A DNA stretch of 64,000 nucleotides from Deltaproteobacteria bacterium (GCA_024102635.1 JAGFJO010000013.1:1-64000), one strand, 5' to 3'; shown: positions 54,334 through 63,785, numbered from the stretch's first letter. Numbers and translations are program-made. Notes: generated by a model from the letters alone, not told the origin.

Positions 54334-54999
54334 CTACGAGAGGGTGGCCGCAACCTCTTCGGCTAGGTTACTCTTGCTTTTCTCAATGCCTTCGCCGACC
54401 TCGAAGCGCTCAAATCGCCTAACTTGAATCTTCTCCCCTACCTTTACGCTAAGCTCATTGACAAGATCGGCTACTGATTTCTTGCCGCTGTCGTCCTTCA
54501 CGTAGCTTTGCTTAAGGAGCACGGTGTCCTGGTAAAAGCTCTCCAGCTTGCCGGGGATAATCATGTCAGCCTTCGCCTTTTGAGCTTCATTAAGCTGCTC
54601 GAGAACTATCTCTTTCTCTTTATCGATAACGTTCGCGGGGATATCGTCAACCGACACATACTTCGGGCGCATGGCCGCTACGTGCATTGCAATATCTCTG
54701 GCGAGAGTTTTAAAGTCATCTCCACGCGCCACAAAGTCCGTTTCACAATTCAGTTCAACGATCGAGACGATTTGGTCGCCGGGGTGAACATAAACACCGA
54801 TTGCACCCTCAGCGGCTACCTTCCCGGCGCGCTTGCTAAGGTCCTTGAGACCCTTTTTGCGCAGCACTTCGATAGCCAGCTCCATGGAGCCGCCCGCTTC
54901 CTGCAGCGCTTGCTTGCAGTCCATCATTCCTGCTCCGGTTTTTTGCCGAAGCTCCTTAACCATAGTAGGAGATATTGCTGTGCCGTTGCTTGCGCTCAT
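54334..54999 (-). CDS. tsf: Translation elongation factor Ts (short form)
   Basis: A nucleotide-exchange factor for EF-Tu. VKELRQKTGAGMMDCKQALQEAGG and the KGLKDLSKRAGKVAAEG signature are in the N-terminal part; CETDFVARGDDFK is the EF-Tu-contact region. At 221 residues it is the short EF-Ts (E. coli 283), missing most of the coiled-coil/second core subdomain, as seen in several deltaproteobacteria and Thermus. It follows rpsB by three bases. Confidence 0.94.
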   Translation of the reverse strand: MSASNGTAISPTMVKELRQKTGAGMMDCKQALQEAGGSMELAIEVLRKKGLKDLSKRAGKVAAEGAIGVYVHPGDQIVSIVELNCETDFVARGDDFKTLARDIAMHVAAMRPKYVSVDDIPANVIDKEKEIVLEQLNEAQKAKADMIIPGKLESFYQDTVLLKQSYVKDDSGKKSVADLVNELSVKVGEKIQVRRFERFEVGEGIEKSKSNLAEEVAATLS

Positions 55000-55002
55000 T
55001 GA

Positions 55003-55920
55003 TTACACCTCTGCAGATAAAAGCAAGTCCTTGGATGACTCGTCATGTACTCCATTCTCGCCGCCTATATCCTTGCTCCCATTAGAAGGAGGCTCTTCCT
55101 CCTTTTCCTTCTGCCCCGTGGTAGTCATACGGGAGTTGTAGGCGGTCTGTCCCTCGATTACCGCATCAGCTACCGCGGTGACAAACAATTTTATAGTGCG
55201 TGTGGCATCGTCATTCGATGGAATCGGATACTCGATTGTATTCGGATCGCAGTTAGAATCGACCAAGGCCACGACAGGGATATGAAGGCGGCGCGCTTCT
55301 GCCACGGCGATTGCTTCTTTAGCTACATCGACTATGAAGAGCACATCCGGCACTTTTCTCATGGTGCGGATTCCTCCCAAGTTGTCGGAAAGCTTTTCAA
55401 GTTCGCGCCGGATCATCAGCCGCTCCTTCTTGCTAAGCTTTATGTCCGTGTCAGCTTCTTCGGCCTTGGCCAAAAGATCCTCGAGCTTTCTCATCCGTTC
55501 TACCGAACGTTTGATCGTCTCAAAATTGCTAAGGGTGCCACCGAGCCATCGATTCGTGATGTAGTAGCTCTTGGCTCTGGCAGCCTGCTCTTCGATAATT
55601 GAACGGGCCTGATTCTTCGTTCCAACGAAAAGAATCGACCCTCCGCGGGCGGCCACATCGTAAACGAATTTTCTGGCTGCTTCCCAAGCCTTGAGAGTGA
55701 GGTCGAGATTGATGATGTGGATACCGTTGCGCTGCCCGTATATAAAAGGCAGCATCTTCGGATTCCACTTCGTGGTTTGATGTCCGAAGTGAGCGCCAGC
55801 TTCGACCAGTCCTTTAATGGTGATCGGCTCTGATTGCTTCTTGTTTAGGGTTTCAGCAAAAGAGGCGCTCTTCTCAGCACCCTTATCATCGGCAACAGCC
55901 GTGTCTTCTGTTCGATTCAT
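55003..55920 (-). CDS. rpsB: 30S ribosomal protein S2 with N- and C-terminal extensions
   Basis: The core contains [33 protein letters not shown] and [23 protein letters not shown], all diagnostic. At 305 residues it exceeds the usual 240 because of about 30 residues in front and about 45 acidic, Ser/Asp-rich residues behind ([17 protein letters not shown]). The tail may be disordered. The leader has a GACGAGGA ribosome site. It starts the rpsB-tsf-pyrH-frr series. Confidence 0.94.
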   Translation of the reverse strand: MNRTEDTAVADDKGAEKSASFAETLNKKQSEPITIKGLVEAGAHFGHQTTKWNPKMLPFIYGQRNGIHIINLDLTLKAWEAARKFVYDVAARGGSILFVGTKNQARSIIEEQAARAKSYYITNRWLGGTLSNFETIKRSVERMRKLEDLLAKAEEADTDIKLSKKERLMIRRELEKLSDNLGGIRTMRKVPDVLFIVDVAKEAIAVAEARRLHIPVVALVDSNCDPNTIEYPIPSNDDATRTIKLFVTAVADAVIEGQTAYNSRMTTTGQKEKEEEPPSNGSKDIGGENGVHDESSKDLLLSAEV

Positions 55921-56297
55921 GCATCCTCGTCTTAGTTAAGCCTCCCCAGGTCTCAAAAGCAAAAAGGCTCATTACCGCCAGCCTGTAAAGCCACGATAAA
56001 ACCAACCGTACATCGTGTGACGATTGGAGATCAAAATAGCGATATGATCTCCGACGAGTTGGACGAGGCGGCCGAACCAATTAAGCCAACAAGCAAAACG
56101 AAGAGGCCTGCCTCACTGAGCCCTCACCAAGACTATAATGACCCGGGTGTGGAATTCTTTTCGATGTGCGAGAACGGCCTTAATCCGCCTTCTCACACGC
56201 AACCTTTCTAGTCTAGCATGCGAAGCCCATGCTTTCAAGTCTCGGAGCCGCCACCGAACGGCGCTAAATTACAGGAAATCTCCACCCAACGTTAGTG
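55921..56297. other. rpsB upstream/leader region
   Basis: A 377-base gene-free stretch. An imperfect hairpin lies at 56166-56198 (GTGCGAGAACGGC with GCCTTCTCACAC). On the minus strand a TATAGT box near 56,135 lacks a good -35. S2 commonly autoregulates its leader in other bacteria, so the hairpin may matter, but I cannot match a known rpsB leader motif. Confidence 0.45.
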
Positions 56298-56867
56298 CTA
56301 TGCTTCGCCGTCTCTGAAGGCAGCGTAAAGCGCCATATCGACGGGTCGGGAGGAGAAATTAGGATGGATCTGAGAACGTTTGACAATGCACTCTCTCCGC
56401 ATTCCGATCTTTTCAAGTACAGCGCAGCACGCCACATTCTCGGGTTGTACCCAAGCCGAAACTCTAAAGACATCGGCTATTTCTAAGGCCACTCTTAGAA
56501 GTTCCGAAGAGAGCTCCGTGCCGTAACCTTGTCTCCAAAATTTCGGCGAGATGCAAAAACCGATCTCCATATGGTTCCGGAACAGAGGATGGAAGGCGGC
56601 AATCTTACCGCTCCCGATTATGCGTTCCTTCTCTCCGGGTGTGTCTTTCAGGCATGCAACGAAAACGAACTCCTCTCCGGCATCCCAGCGGCTTGCCGCG
56701 AGGCGAGAGAAGGCCAAAGTTTCGGAAGGCCTTTGATTGGTGCGCCACGGAAGGTAGCGGGTAGCATCTGGATCTCCGGCATACGCTTCAAATAAAGCCA
56801 CCCCGTCGTCAGGCTTTATTCGCCGCGCCTTTAAGCGCGCTCCTTCGAAAGAGCTGGGCACAATCAC
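56298..56867 (-). CDS. GNAT acetyltransferase (RimJ/RimL-type)
   Basis: A 189-residue acetyl-CoA-dependent N-acyltransferase. IGFCISPKFWRQGYGTELSSELLRVAL contains the acetyl-CoA-binding Q/R-x-x-G-x-G/A motif (RQGYGTE), and AWVQPENVACCAVLEKIGMRREC is the typical end, with the Asn-x-x-S/C motif of RimJ-like enzymes. The target could be a protein N-terminus or a small molecule. It starts with GTG, overlapping the purQ stop by four bases. Confidence 0.82.
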   Translation of the reverse strand: MIVPSSFEGARLKARRIKPDDGVALFEAYAGDPDATRYLPWRTNQRPSETLAFSRLAASRWDAGEEFVFVACLKDTPGEKERIIGSGKIAAFHPLFRNHMEIGFCISPKFWRQGYGTELSSELLRVALEIADVFRVSAWVQPENVACCAVLEKIGMRRECIVKRSQIHPNFSSRPVDMALYAAFRDGEA

Positions 56868-57550
56868 TGAAAGACCTTAACCCCGCTTTGCTCTCCCACA
56901 AAACCGACGATCTTTTCGGATGACCGCTCAGGATGAGGCATTAATCCGACGACGTTGCCTTTAGCGCTGCAAATTCCTGCGATGGAGTTGATGGAGCCAT
57001 TGGGGTTCCAATTCAAGTTGGAGCTATCAACCTCGCCGGAGGGGGAACAATACCTGAAAACGACCCTCCCCTCGTCTTCCAGCTGCTGTATGATCTCGCG
57101 GTCGGCGAAGTAGTTCCCCTCCCCGTGCGCAATGGGACAGGTCAGAACCTCGCCTACTACATAGTTTCTGCTAAAAGTCGTACTGTTGTTCTCCACTCGC
57201 AAACTTACAAAGCGAGATAAAAACTGCATGCCTATGTTTTGCAGTAAGACCCCCGGAAGAAGGCCGCATTCACATAGAATCTGGAAGCCGTTGCATATTC
57301 CAAGCACTGAACCGCCCTGCTCTGCGAACTTGGCGACCTCAGACATGACGGGAGAGAGCTTGGCCATTGCGCCTGTACGTAGATAGTCACCATAAGAAAA
57401 GCCTCCCGGTATAATGACAATGTCGGGCTTCTTAAGATCGCGATCGCGATGCCATATACTGCTGACGGTCGATCCCAGCACCTTTTGATAGAGGTGAATA
57501 ACGTCGTGGTCGCAATTTGAGCCGGGAAATACTACTACGCTAACTCTCAT
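56864..57550 (-). CDS. purQ: Phosphoribosylformylglycinamidine synthase subunit PurQ
   Basis: The glutaminase subunit of FGAM synthase in purine synthesis. VVVFPGSNCDHD is the family start, the catalytic Cys is in VLGICNGFQILCE, and His and Glu are in LMPHPERSSEK. ATG57550 was chosen, since MRVSVVV is the conserved start; a longer frame begins with TTG57592 inside purS. The length of 228 residues is normal. It works with PurS (next upstream) and PurL, which is not in the window. Confidence 0.94.
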   Translation of the reverse strand: MRVSVVVFPGSNCDHDVIHLYQKVLGSTVSSIWHRDRDLKKPDIVIIPGGFSYGDYLRTGAMAKLSPVMSEVAKFAEQGGSVLGICNGFQILCECGLLPGVLLQNIGMQFLSRFVSLRVENNSTTFSRNYVVGEVLTCPIAHGEGNYFADREIIQQLEDEGRVVFRYCSPSGEVDSSNLNWNPNGSINSIAGICSAKGNVVGLMPHPERSSEKIVGFVGEQSGVKVFQ

Positions 57551-57560
57551 CTTCTCACTT

Positions 57561-57803
57561 TTATGATATGGTTCTGATCTCGTAGTTCTCAATTATCGGG
57601 TTTACCAATAGCTTCTGGCACATCTCCTCGGCTTTACTGCGGGCTTCCTCCTCGCCACCGGCAGAGATCTCAAGTTCGACCAACTTTCCCACCCTTACGT
57701 TGGCGATCTCGTTGAAACCTATTCCTTGTAGTCCGTGCTCAACGGCTTTGCCCTGGACGTCTAAAACCCCGGCTTTCAGCCGAACCAACACCTGTACCTT
57801 CAT
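57561..57803 (-). CDS. purS: Phosphoribosylformylglycinamidine synthase subunit PurS
   Basis: The small bridging subunit of the three-part FGAM synthase. At 80 residues it is normal. VRLKAGVLDVQGKAVEHGLQGIG and RVGKLVELEISAG match the family well. Its presence shows the purQ-purS-purL type of enzyme rather than the fused PurL of gammaproteobacteria. It sits six bases after purB and before purQ. Confidence 0.94.
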   Translation of the reverse strand: MKVQVLVRLKAGVLDVQGKAVEHGLQGIGFNEIANVRVGKLVELEISAGGEEEARSKAEEMCQKLLVNPIIENYEIRTIS

Positions 57804-57809
57804 ATACAG

Positions 57810-59105
57810 TTACTCCTTAAATGCTCTCTCAAATATATAATCTATGTGCTGCAAATGGCGGCGCAGATCGAAGATCTCCTGAAGCTCTTCGGCGCTCAAA
57901 ACCTTCCCCACCTTTGAATCGCTTTTCACTCGCTCGTATAAGTTGGCTCCCCCGTCCCAGGCCTCCAGCGCATGACGCTGAACGATTTTGTATGCCTCCT
58001 CACGCACTACTCCTTTATCAACTAGAGCGTTAAGGAGCGTGCCGGAAAATACCAGCCCTCGAGTAGCTTCAAGATTTTCGAGCATGCGCTCAGGATAGAC
58101 CTGAAGGTTAGAAACCAGATAATCAAAGCGCGCAATCATAAAATCAATTAATATGCAGGCGTCGGGGCCGGCCACCCGTTCTACTGAGCTGTGGCTTATG
58201 TCCCGCTCATGCCATAGCGCTACATTCTCCATGGCCGCGATGGAATAGCTTCTTACCAGACGAGCAAGCCCAGTGAGATTCTCGGATAACACCGGATTGC
58301 GTTTATGAGGCATTGCTGAGGAGCCTTTCTGACCGGCAGTGAAAGGCTCTTCTGCCTCTCGCACCTCAGTGCGCTGCAAGTGACGAATCTCGACACTGAA
58401 TTTTTCAATGGATGAAGCCAGCAGAGCAAGGGCGCTAAAAAAACCTGCGTGCCGGTCACGGCTGACCACTTGGGTAGCCACAGCTTCGGCTTGCAGCCCC
58501 AGTTTCGACATCACGTGCTGTTCGACCTGCGGTGGGACGGAAGCGAAAGTGCCTACCGCTCCAGAGATTTTTCCGGCCGCGGCATACGTTATCTCGTGTT
58601 GCAAGCGAGCCTGATGACGCTTGATTTCGGTGTACCACGACGCAAGCTTAGTGCCGAAGGTAGTCGGCTCGGCATGAATGCCGTGGCTTCGCCCTATGCA
58701 CGGGGTAAGTTTATATTTTTGTGCCTGCTGCTTTAGGGACTCAAGCAGTGAGGAGAGGCCGGAAAGAATAAGCTCCCCGGATCTCTTGATTTGCACGGCA
58801 AGTGCGGTGTCCAGGACATCACTAGATGTCATGCCGCGGTGCAAAAAACGCGCCTCGGGTCCGGCATTCTCTGCAACATTGGTTAGAAATGCGATGACGT
58901 CATGCTTAACTTCTTTTTCAATCGCAAGCACCCGCTCGACATCGAAGGCGGCCTTCTCCTTTACGGCTTTCAGCGCCGATTGAGGAGCTATTCCAAGCTC
59001 GACCATTTTCTCCAGGGCCAGTGTTTCTATCTCCAGCCAGATCTTAAAGCGTTCCTGATCGCTCCAAATGGAGGCCATCTGCGGACGAGTATATCGAGGG
59101 ATCAT
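57810..59105 (-). CDS. purB: Adenylosuccinate lyase
   Basis: Releases fumarate in two purine steps. The signature GSSAMPHKRNPVLSE and the HRGMTSSDVLDTALA motif are present, with a catalytic His in RSHGIHAEPTTFG. The length of 431 residues fits the bacterial form. It starts the purB-purS-purQ run on the minus strand. Confidence 0.95.
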   Translation of the reverse strand: MIPRYTRPQMASIWSDQERFKIWLEIETLALEKMVELGIAPQSALKAVKEKAAFDVERVLAIEKEVKHDVIAFLTNVAENAGPEARFLHRGMTSSDVLDTALAVQIKRSGELILSGLSSLLESLKQQAQKYKLTPCIGRSHGIHAEPTTFGTKLASWYTEIKRHQARLQHEITYAAAGKISGAVGTFASVPPQVEQHVMSKLGLQAEAVATQVVSRDRHAGFFSALALLASSIEKFSVEIRHLQRTEVREAEEPFTAGQKGSSAMPHKRNPVLSENLTGLARLVRSYSIAAMENVALWHERDISHSSVERVAGPDACILIDFMIARFDYLVSNLQVYPERMLENLEATRGLVFSGTLLNALVDKGVVREEAYKIVQRHALEAWDGGANLYERVKSDSKVGKVLSAEELQEIFDLRRHLQHIDYIFERAFKE

Positions 59106-59215
59106 TGTAAGGTGAAAAAATTACCGTTAGCAAAATTTCCTTGCGCAGCCTTACTTTACACTGCTGAGCGGTAGTTTACAAGAAACGCAAGGTAAGCGCC
59201 TGTTCGGCCTGGCGC

Positions 59216-59998
59216 TCAAGCTGACACTCTAATCTCGCTTTCTCCCACGGTAAAAAGCGGTGTCTCGTGCGTCACGGCCGCAGCAATCAGATGAAAGACC
59301 GGGCGCCTTTCAAGATAGCGCCCGACGGTCTTAAGGGCTAGGTCAGGTGTATTGCTGTTCTCGCTGAGATGAGCCAGGGTGACATGTAAAAGGTCACTAT
59401 GCCAGCTCTCCTTTAGCAAAGCCCCCGCGCAATCATTGCTAAGATGGCCGTGAGAAGACGAAATCCGCTGCTTCAGTTGCCAGGGATAAGCACAATCGCG
59501 CAGCATCTCCTGGTCGTGGTTGGATTCTAGTACCATGGCGTGCGCCCCTTTAACCATCTCCCTCACTAGCGGAGTTACTCGGCCGAGATCGGTTGCAAGT
59601 ACAAACTTCAACCCTTCAGCGTGCACCGCAAATCCCACAGGATCGCTTGCGTCATGCACGACGCTGAAGGGGTGAATATCCAAGTTCTTTATCCAAAACC
59701 GTTCTCCGGTGCTAAACCGATCAATGGCATAAGCTTTGTCGATGAATTTTGAGGTTGCCCTGTTGGCGTATACCGGAATCTTATGTCGGCGGCTAAGGAC
59801 TCTTACCCCCATAATGTGATCGCTATGTTCATGGGTGATGATGATAGCGTCCAAAGATGCTGGATCGACCCCGATGCGGGTCAGACGGCGTTCGGTTTCG
59901 CGGGCCGAGAGGCCGCAATCTATCAGTATCCGGCTGCAGCCGGTCTCTAAGTAGGTTGAATTTGCTTTTGAACCGCTGGATAGAACAGAGAACCGCAT
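59216..59998 (-). CDS. MBL-fold metallo-hydrolase (WalJ/YycJ-like)
   Basis: A metallo-beta-lactamase fold protein of 260 residues. THEHSDH gives the zinc motif HxHxDH, SVLSSGSKANSTYLETG is the typical YycJ/WalJ start, LATDLGRVTP carries the bridging Asp, and ISSSHGHLSN and THETPLF the later His ligands. WalJ-like enzymes act as 5'-3' exonucleases in DNA repair in Gram-positives; the exact role here is unknown. It is 110 bases upstream of purB on the same strand. Confidence 0.85.
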   Translation of the reverse strand: MRFSVLSSGSKANSTYLETGCSRILIDCGLSARETERRLTRIGVDPASLDAIIITHEHSDHIMGVRVLSRRHKIPVYANRATSKFIDKAYAIDRFSTGERFWIKNLDIHPFSVVHDASDPVGFAVHAEGLKFVLATDLGRVTPLVREMVKGAHAMVLESNHDQEMLRDCAYPWQLKQRISSSHGHLSNDCAGALLKESWHSDLLHVTLAHLSENSNTPDLALKTVGRYLERRPVFHLIAAAVTHETPLFTVGESEIRVSA

Positions 59999-60074
59999 AT
60001 GCTTGACCTAAACTGCCTTCACCGCACGATATCTCGATTTTTTATTGTCAGCAATTGCTAATCGTTTTTCTTCT

Positions 60075-60395
60075 CTACTTTGCCGAACCTGAGGGACTAA
60101 CGCAGGTTGCCTCGAGTGTAGCCGATGAGCTAAGCCCGGCGGAAAACATTGCGGAGAAAAAGTTTAGTGGAGTCACCTCACTCTCTGCCGCAATCAAGTT
60201 GCCTCCGTGACACAGCTCGGAAAATTTATGTACATTATTAGCCGGTGCGATTCCCCAAAAGAAATACTGGTTCCAATATGAATGCTTATACGTGCTGCCC
60301 GCCTGATTCTTAACTCTATATTGGACTGTGTAACACCCGCATAATTGCGCCAGGATAATCAGCGCGGATACCAGCTTTAGCGCGCCTTTGCTCAT
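60075..60395 (-). CDS. Bor-like lipoprotein, second copy
   Basis: A lipoprotein of 106 residues with lipobox LCGC and a Bor-family layout: HSYWNQYFFWGIAPANNVHKFSELCHGG, then TPLNFFSAMFSAGL and a terminal LEATC. It shares this layout with the upstream copy and with phage lambda Bor. ATG60395 was chosen because it overlaps the previous stop (ATGA) and begins a proper signal peptide. The two copies are in tandem and probably co-transcribed. Confidence 0.72.
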   Translation of the reverse strand: MSKGALKLVSALIILAQLCGCYTVQYRVKNQAGSTYKHSYWNQYFFWGIAPANNVHKFSELCHGGNLIAAESEVTPLNFFSAMFSAGLSSSATLEATCVSPSGSAK

Positions 60396-60691
60396 GTTTC
60401 GCACCGCACAAAAACGCTTTTGGGGGAATAAATTCCGAGAGTAAGTAGCGTGTAGCCTATATCTCCTAGAGTGAACCGATCTGCAAAGGCGGCGGCTCCA
60501 CGCGGGCACTCCTGCCCCAAGTCCACCTGAGCCTCTCCCAAAAGACCTAGCAGATAAAAATGCTGTCGCCTCTGGGCTGCATCAAGCGCACTTACGCTAT
60601 TTTCAACGCGAGTGCTAAAGCACCCCGCCGCTCCGAAAAGAGTGAGAGCGCAAAAGGCGATAAATATGATTTTCCTCTTTTTGCTGCGCAC
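60392..60691 (-). CDS. Bor-like lipoprotein, first copy
   Basis: A 99-residue lipoprotein with signal peptide IIFIAFCALTLFGAAG and lipobox Cys in GAAGC. Mature segments QHFYLLGLLGEAQVDLGQEC and LLTLGIYSPKSVFVRC align with lambda Bor (HHFFVSGIGQ...C and GFITLGIYTPLEARVYC). In lambda and E. coli (Iss) these are surface lipoproteins linked to serum resistance, but in a free-living genome the role is unknown. It overlaps the second Bor-like gene by four bases. Confidence 0.75.
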   Translation of the reverse strand: MRSKKRKIIFIAFCALTLFGAAGCFSTRVENSVSALDAAQRRQHFYLLGLLGEAQVDLGQECPRGAAAFADRFTLGDIGYTLLTLGIYSPKSVFVRCET

Positions 60692-60700
60692 CCATGTAGT

Positions 60701-61858
60701 TTAAATGGTGAGCTTTCCTCTTGGCAATCCAAGAACTCGCTCAGCTATAATGCTTCGTTGTATTTCAGAGGTGCCCGCGGCGATAGTTCGACCCCTTGAG
60801 TATAGGTAACGGTGGATGTCCACTCCGTGAGCCGGATCAGATTCCGAGGCGAGCGCATTTTCGCCTAACAGATCCAGCGCCAGCCTACAAAGCCGCTGAA
60901 ACGATTCGCTCCATAACAATTTATCAAGCGAACCCTCCGGGCCGGGAGCCTTGCCGGAGGCATACTCCACCAAATGGCGGTACGAAAGCGCTCTCACAGC
61001 GCAAGCAGCAACTACTTCATTAGCAAGGGAGAATCGGCCGCGATCGTCCACCTTCTTGCCGAACCGTTCAATTAATCCGCGCAATGCCACTTCGGATTGC
61101 AGCTGGCGCGCGAATGTAAGGACTACCCTTTCATACATTAAGGTAGAAATTGCAATCTTCCATCCTTCCCCTACATTCCCTACAACATTTTCTTTTGGAA
61201 CAAAGACGTTGTCGAAAAACACTTCATTGAATTCTTCATCACCCGAGATTTGCTTGAGCGGCCTTACTGTTATGCCCTTGGACTTCATCGGGACAAGAAG
61301 ATACGAGAGGCCGGCATGCTTACTGGGTTCATCGGATGTGCGGGCCAGAAGAAAACACCAATCGGCTATCTGAGCAAAACTGGTCCACACCTTTTGGCCC
61401 GAAACATGAAATCCGTTGTCAGCCACCACCGCTCTTGTCTTAATGGCGGCTAAATCGCTTCCGGCGCCGGGTTCCGAAAACCCCTGACACCATATCTCCT
61501 CGGCTCTTAAGATTTTAGATAAATAACGGTTTTTCTGTTCCTTCGAGCCGTGCTTGATAAGCACTGGTCCCACCATGGTAAGCCCGAATAAACCCAGAAG
61601 CTGCGGAGCCCCAATTCGCGTTAGCTCCTCCTGCACGATGGCCTCTTCCACCAGCGAAAGTCCCTTACCACCGTACTCCTCCGGCCAATGCACACCGATC
61701 CAGCCGCCTGAAGCAAGGCTTTGTTGCCATTTACGGCCTAGCTCTATGAATTCCTTAAGCGAACTGTCTGATGGTTTAGGCGGGCTGTGAGTTGCCAACC
61801 ACTCTTTAAACGTTCGGCGAAATTCCTCTGTCGAGCCTGGAAGTGAAAGTTTCAACAC
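60701..61858 (-). CDS. Acyl-CoA dehydrogenase-like protein lacking the usual catalytic Glu
   Basis: 385 residues with ACAD folds: CQGFSEPGAGSDLAA and WTSFAQIADWCFLLART in the FAD/substrate part. The C-terminal motif reads TIAAGTSEIQRSIIAERVL, where the normal EGT is AGT. The catalytic Glu of the MCAD position is therefore Ala, as in the partner chains of some heteromeric dehydrogenases. GTG61858 was chosen because GGAGG lies eight bases before it; the longer frame begins with TTG61873. The substrate is unknown, perhaps steroid or branched-chain CoA. Confidence 0.82.
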   Translation of the reverse strand: MLKLSLPGSTEEFRRTFKEWLATHSPPKPSDSSLKEFIELGRKWQQSLASGGWIGVHWPEEYGGKGLSLVEEAIVQEELTRIGAPQLLGLFGLTMVGPVLIKHGSKEQKNRYLSKILRAEEIWCQGFSEPGAGSDLAAIKTRAVVADNGFHVSGQKVWTSFAQIADWCFLLARTSDEPSKHAGLSYLLVPMKSKGITVRPLKQISGDEEFNEVFFDNVFVPKENVVGNVGEGWKIAISTLMYERVVLTFARQLQSEVALRGLIERFGKKVDDRGRFSLANEVVAACAVRALSYRHLVEYASGKAPGPEGSLDKLLWSESFQRLCRLALDLLGENALASESDPAHGVDIHRYLYSRGRTIAAGTSEIQRSIIAERVLGLPRGKLTI

Positions 61859-61936
61859 GCCAGATACCTCCAATTAGTGCTGTCAAGATTACGCGCAGAT
61901 GTATTCTTAAGACTGCGGTCGCATCCCATTATCACA

Positions 61937-62665
61937 CTACTGCTTCGATAGCCGCAGAGCCGCCCCCGAATCGAGGAAAAAACTAACCGGGCGGGCGGAC
62001 TGAAGGTACAATCGTGCTGGGATAGTTTCTACAGCCTCGCTGCCGTCAATTACTCTGGAGATAATATCCGCTTTAGATTCACCTTTGACGATAAACATTA
62101 TCTTCCTTGCATTAAAAAGGCACTTAGGCGAAAGAGTAATACGGAACCCTCCTTCCGGATGCTCAACAGCTGCACAAATGTCCGGACAGTCAGAGATTAT
62201 CGATGCATTTGGGAATATTGATGCCGTATGCCCATCCTCTCCGATACCTAAGAGAACAAGGTCAAAGCAGGGATCTTGACCTTCAAGATCTTTAATGGTG
62301 CGGGCATAATCAGCGGCGCCTTCCTCCGCTGTCGCAAGCGATGTGTTGACTGGATGAACCCTAGGGTGGGGCTGCGGAATATGCGAGAGCAGAGTTTCCT
62401 TAGTCATCCTGAAGTTGCTGTTCGTATGATCAAGCGGGACCCAACGCTCATCTCCCCAATATATGTCTATCTTCTCCCACTCGATCTCCCCCACTCGCGG
62501 AGGCCTGGCTAGGAGCCTGTATATGGAACCTGGAGTGCTACCGCCGGCAAGCACCAGTGAGCAGCGCTGGCGTTCCGAGACCGTATCTCTGAGGGTTGCG
62601 ACGATTTCGTCGGCTACCACACCAGTGAAAAGTTTTGGCTCGATAACTTCGACGTTAGGTTTCAT
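61937..62665 (-). CDS. pgl: 6-phosphogluconolactonase
   Basis: Hydrolyses 6-phosphogluconolactone in the oxidative pentose-phosphate pathway. LVLAGGSTPGSIYRLLA is the sugar-phosphate-binding start, IDIYWGDERWVPLDHTNSNF and LLGIGEDGHTASIFP are DevB/NagB-family hallmarks. The length of 242 residues is normal. It lies behind opcA and zwf on the same strand, completing zwf-opcA-pgl. Confidence 0.93.
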   Translation of the reverse strand: MKPNVEVIEPKLFTGVVADEIVATLRDTVSERQRCSLVLAGGSTPGSIYRLLARPPRVGEIEWEKIDIYWGDERWVPLDHTNSNFRMTKETLLSHIPQPHPRVHPVNTSLATAEEGAADYARTIKDLEGQDPCFDLVLLGIGEDGHTASIFPNASIISDCPDICAAVEHPEGGFRITLSPKCLFNARKIMFIVKGESKADIISRVIDGSEAVETIPARLYLQSARPVSFFLDSGAALRLSKQ

Positions 62666-62708
62666 ATTTCCTCTTTTAGCTATTCCTTACTGAGGTATTT
62701 CTTTCCGT

Positions 62709-63785
62709 CTAGACTTCGACACCCGAGAAAGCTAATGCAATTCTAAGACTCTTCGGATAGTTTAGGGTGGACTCCCCAATAAAAAAGTACCGCATGATCA
62801 GATCGTTACGATCTTCATCGTCAAACAGCTTAGAAAACCGGAATTCCTCGCCAAGATTAACGGCAGTTTCGAGCCTCCCGCTCCCATTACCGCACCGTCG
62901 CATATTGACCACTCCTGCCGGTGCCCCGTGCGCCGCAGAGAACTCTAAGGTCACCAATTTAACTTTGGATGAATCACCGCAGTCGCCGCCCGTCAAGACA
63001 AGGCTAATGCGTTTTCCGGACGTGGCCTCCAGGGTGAAGACTGAGCCTTTTCCCGAAACGATCTTGTAATCCATTTGGTTTGCAAGCCAGCCACCCAGCA
63101 GAAGTGCGCCTATCGGGATGCTCCCTTTGTGGGGAGATTCCCCGCGAATCTCAATTCGTTCTATATCTGCAAGGCGCGCGGCCCATGCCGGCCTATCGAA
63201 CACTTCGCGGATCTGGTCGCGCCAGATACCGAGTTTGACCCAGTCGAGGTCTACCAATAAATGATTTTCTTGCAAAAATGGCACCAGTGCACTAAGGCTG
63301 TTTTCAAAATCTGATGAGCTGAAGAGAACTTGCTCGGCGAGCTGGGCCATTTGGTGAACGAGCGACAACTCTTTAGGAGGGCGATAAACGCAGAGTTCCG
63401 AGGGCATGCCCGTAAGCAGATTGGCGCGTACGATACTTGCAACCGCTTCCTTACTCGAAGAAGGAGCTGAGAGGCGGATAACTTCCGAGCACACATGCTC
63501 TTTGGGTCCGATGGCATGACAGCGTGCGGAGTACTCGATTCCTATCTCTGCGCGGCTCTGATCTATTACTATCACGAAGGAGCGATTAGGGTGAACTTGA
63601 GAGAGAGTTAGAAGATAGCTTTCTAGGTCGTCAGAATCATATCCGGCGTCCACCACCATCAAGGTGTTCACGTTTGCGGCGCGAACATAGTGTTGCTCAT
63701 CGCCTTCCGGAACCGGCATGTTGTCGGATAGCGCTTTGGCGATCGCTCCTACCGGGATGGGGGTGTAAGCAAACACCTCATTCAT
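62709..63785 (-). CDS. opcA: Glucose-6-phosphate dehydrogenase assembly protein OpcA
   Basis: OpcA activates or assembles the Zwf enzyme, best known in cyanobacteria and actinobacteria. The 358-residue protein contains RAANVNTLMVVDAG, AHAIG-like CHAIGPKEHVCSEV, WWRD-type VKLGIWRDQIREVFDRPAW and GALLLGGWLANQM, all OpcA-like. It lies 47 bases after zwf and before pgl. Its presence outside cyanobacteria and actinobacteria is known but less common. Confidence 0.88.
   Translation of the reverse strand: MNEVFAYTPIPVGAIAKALSDNMPVPEGDEQHYVRAANVNTLMVVDAGYDSDDLESYLLTLSQVHPNRSFVIVIDQSRAEIGIEYSARCHAIGPKEHVCSEVIRLSAPSSSKEAVASIVRANLLTGMPSELCVYRPPKELSLVHQMAQLAEQVLFSSSDFENSLSALVPFLQENHLLVDLDWVKLGIWRDQIREVFDRPAWAARLADIERIEIRGESPHKGSIPIGALLLGGWLANQMDYKIVSGKGSVFTLEATSGKRISLVLTGGDCGDSSKVKLVTLEFSAAHGAPAGVVNMRRCGNGSGRLETAVNLGEEFRFSKLFDDEDRNDLIMRYFFIGESTLNYPKSLRIALAFSGVEV

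Noticed and set aside
56017..56211. A 64-codon plus-strand frame upstream of rpsB (GTG start)
   Set aside because: It lies antisense in the rpsB leader, has no ribosome site and includes the leader hairpin. A real gene cannot be excluded but support is poor.
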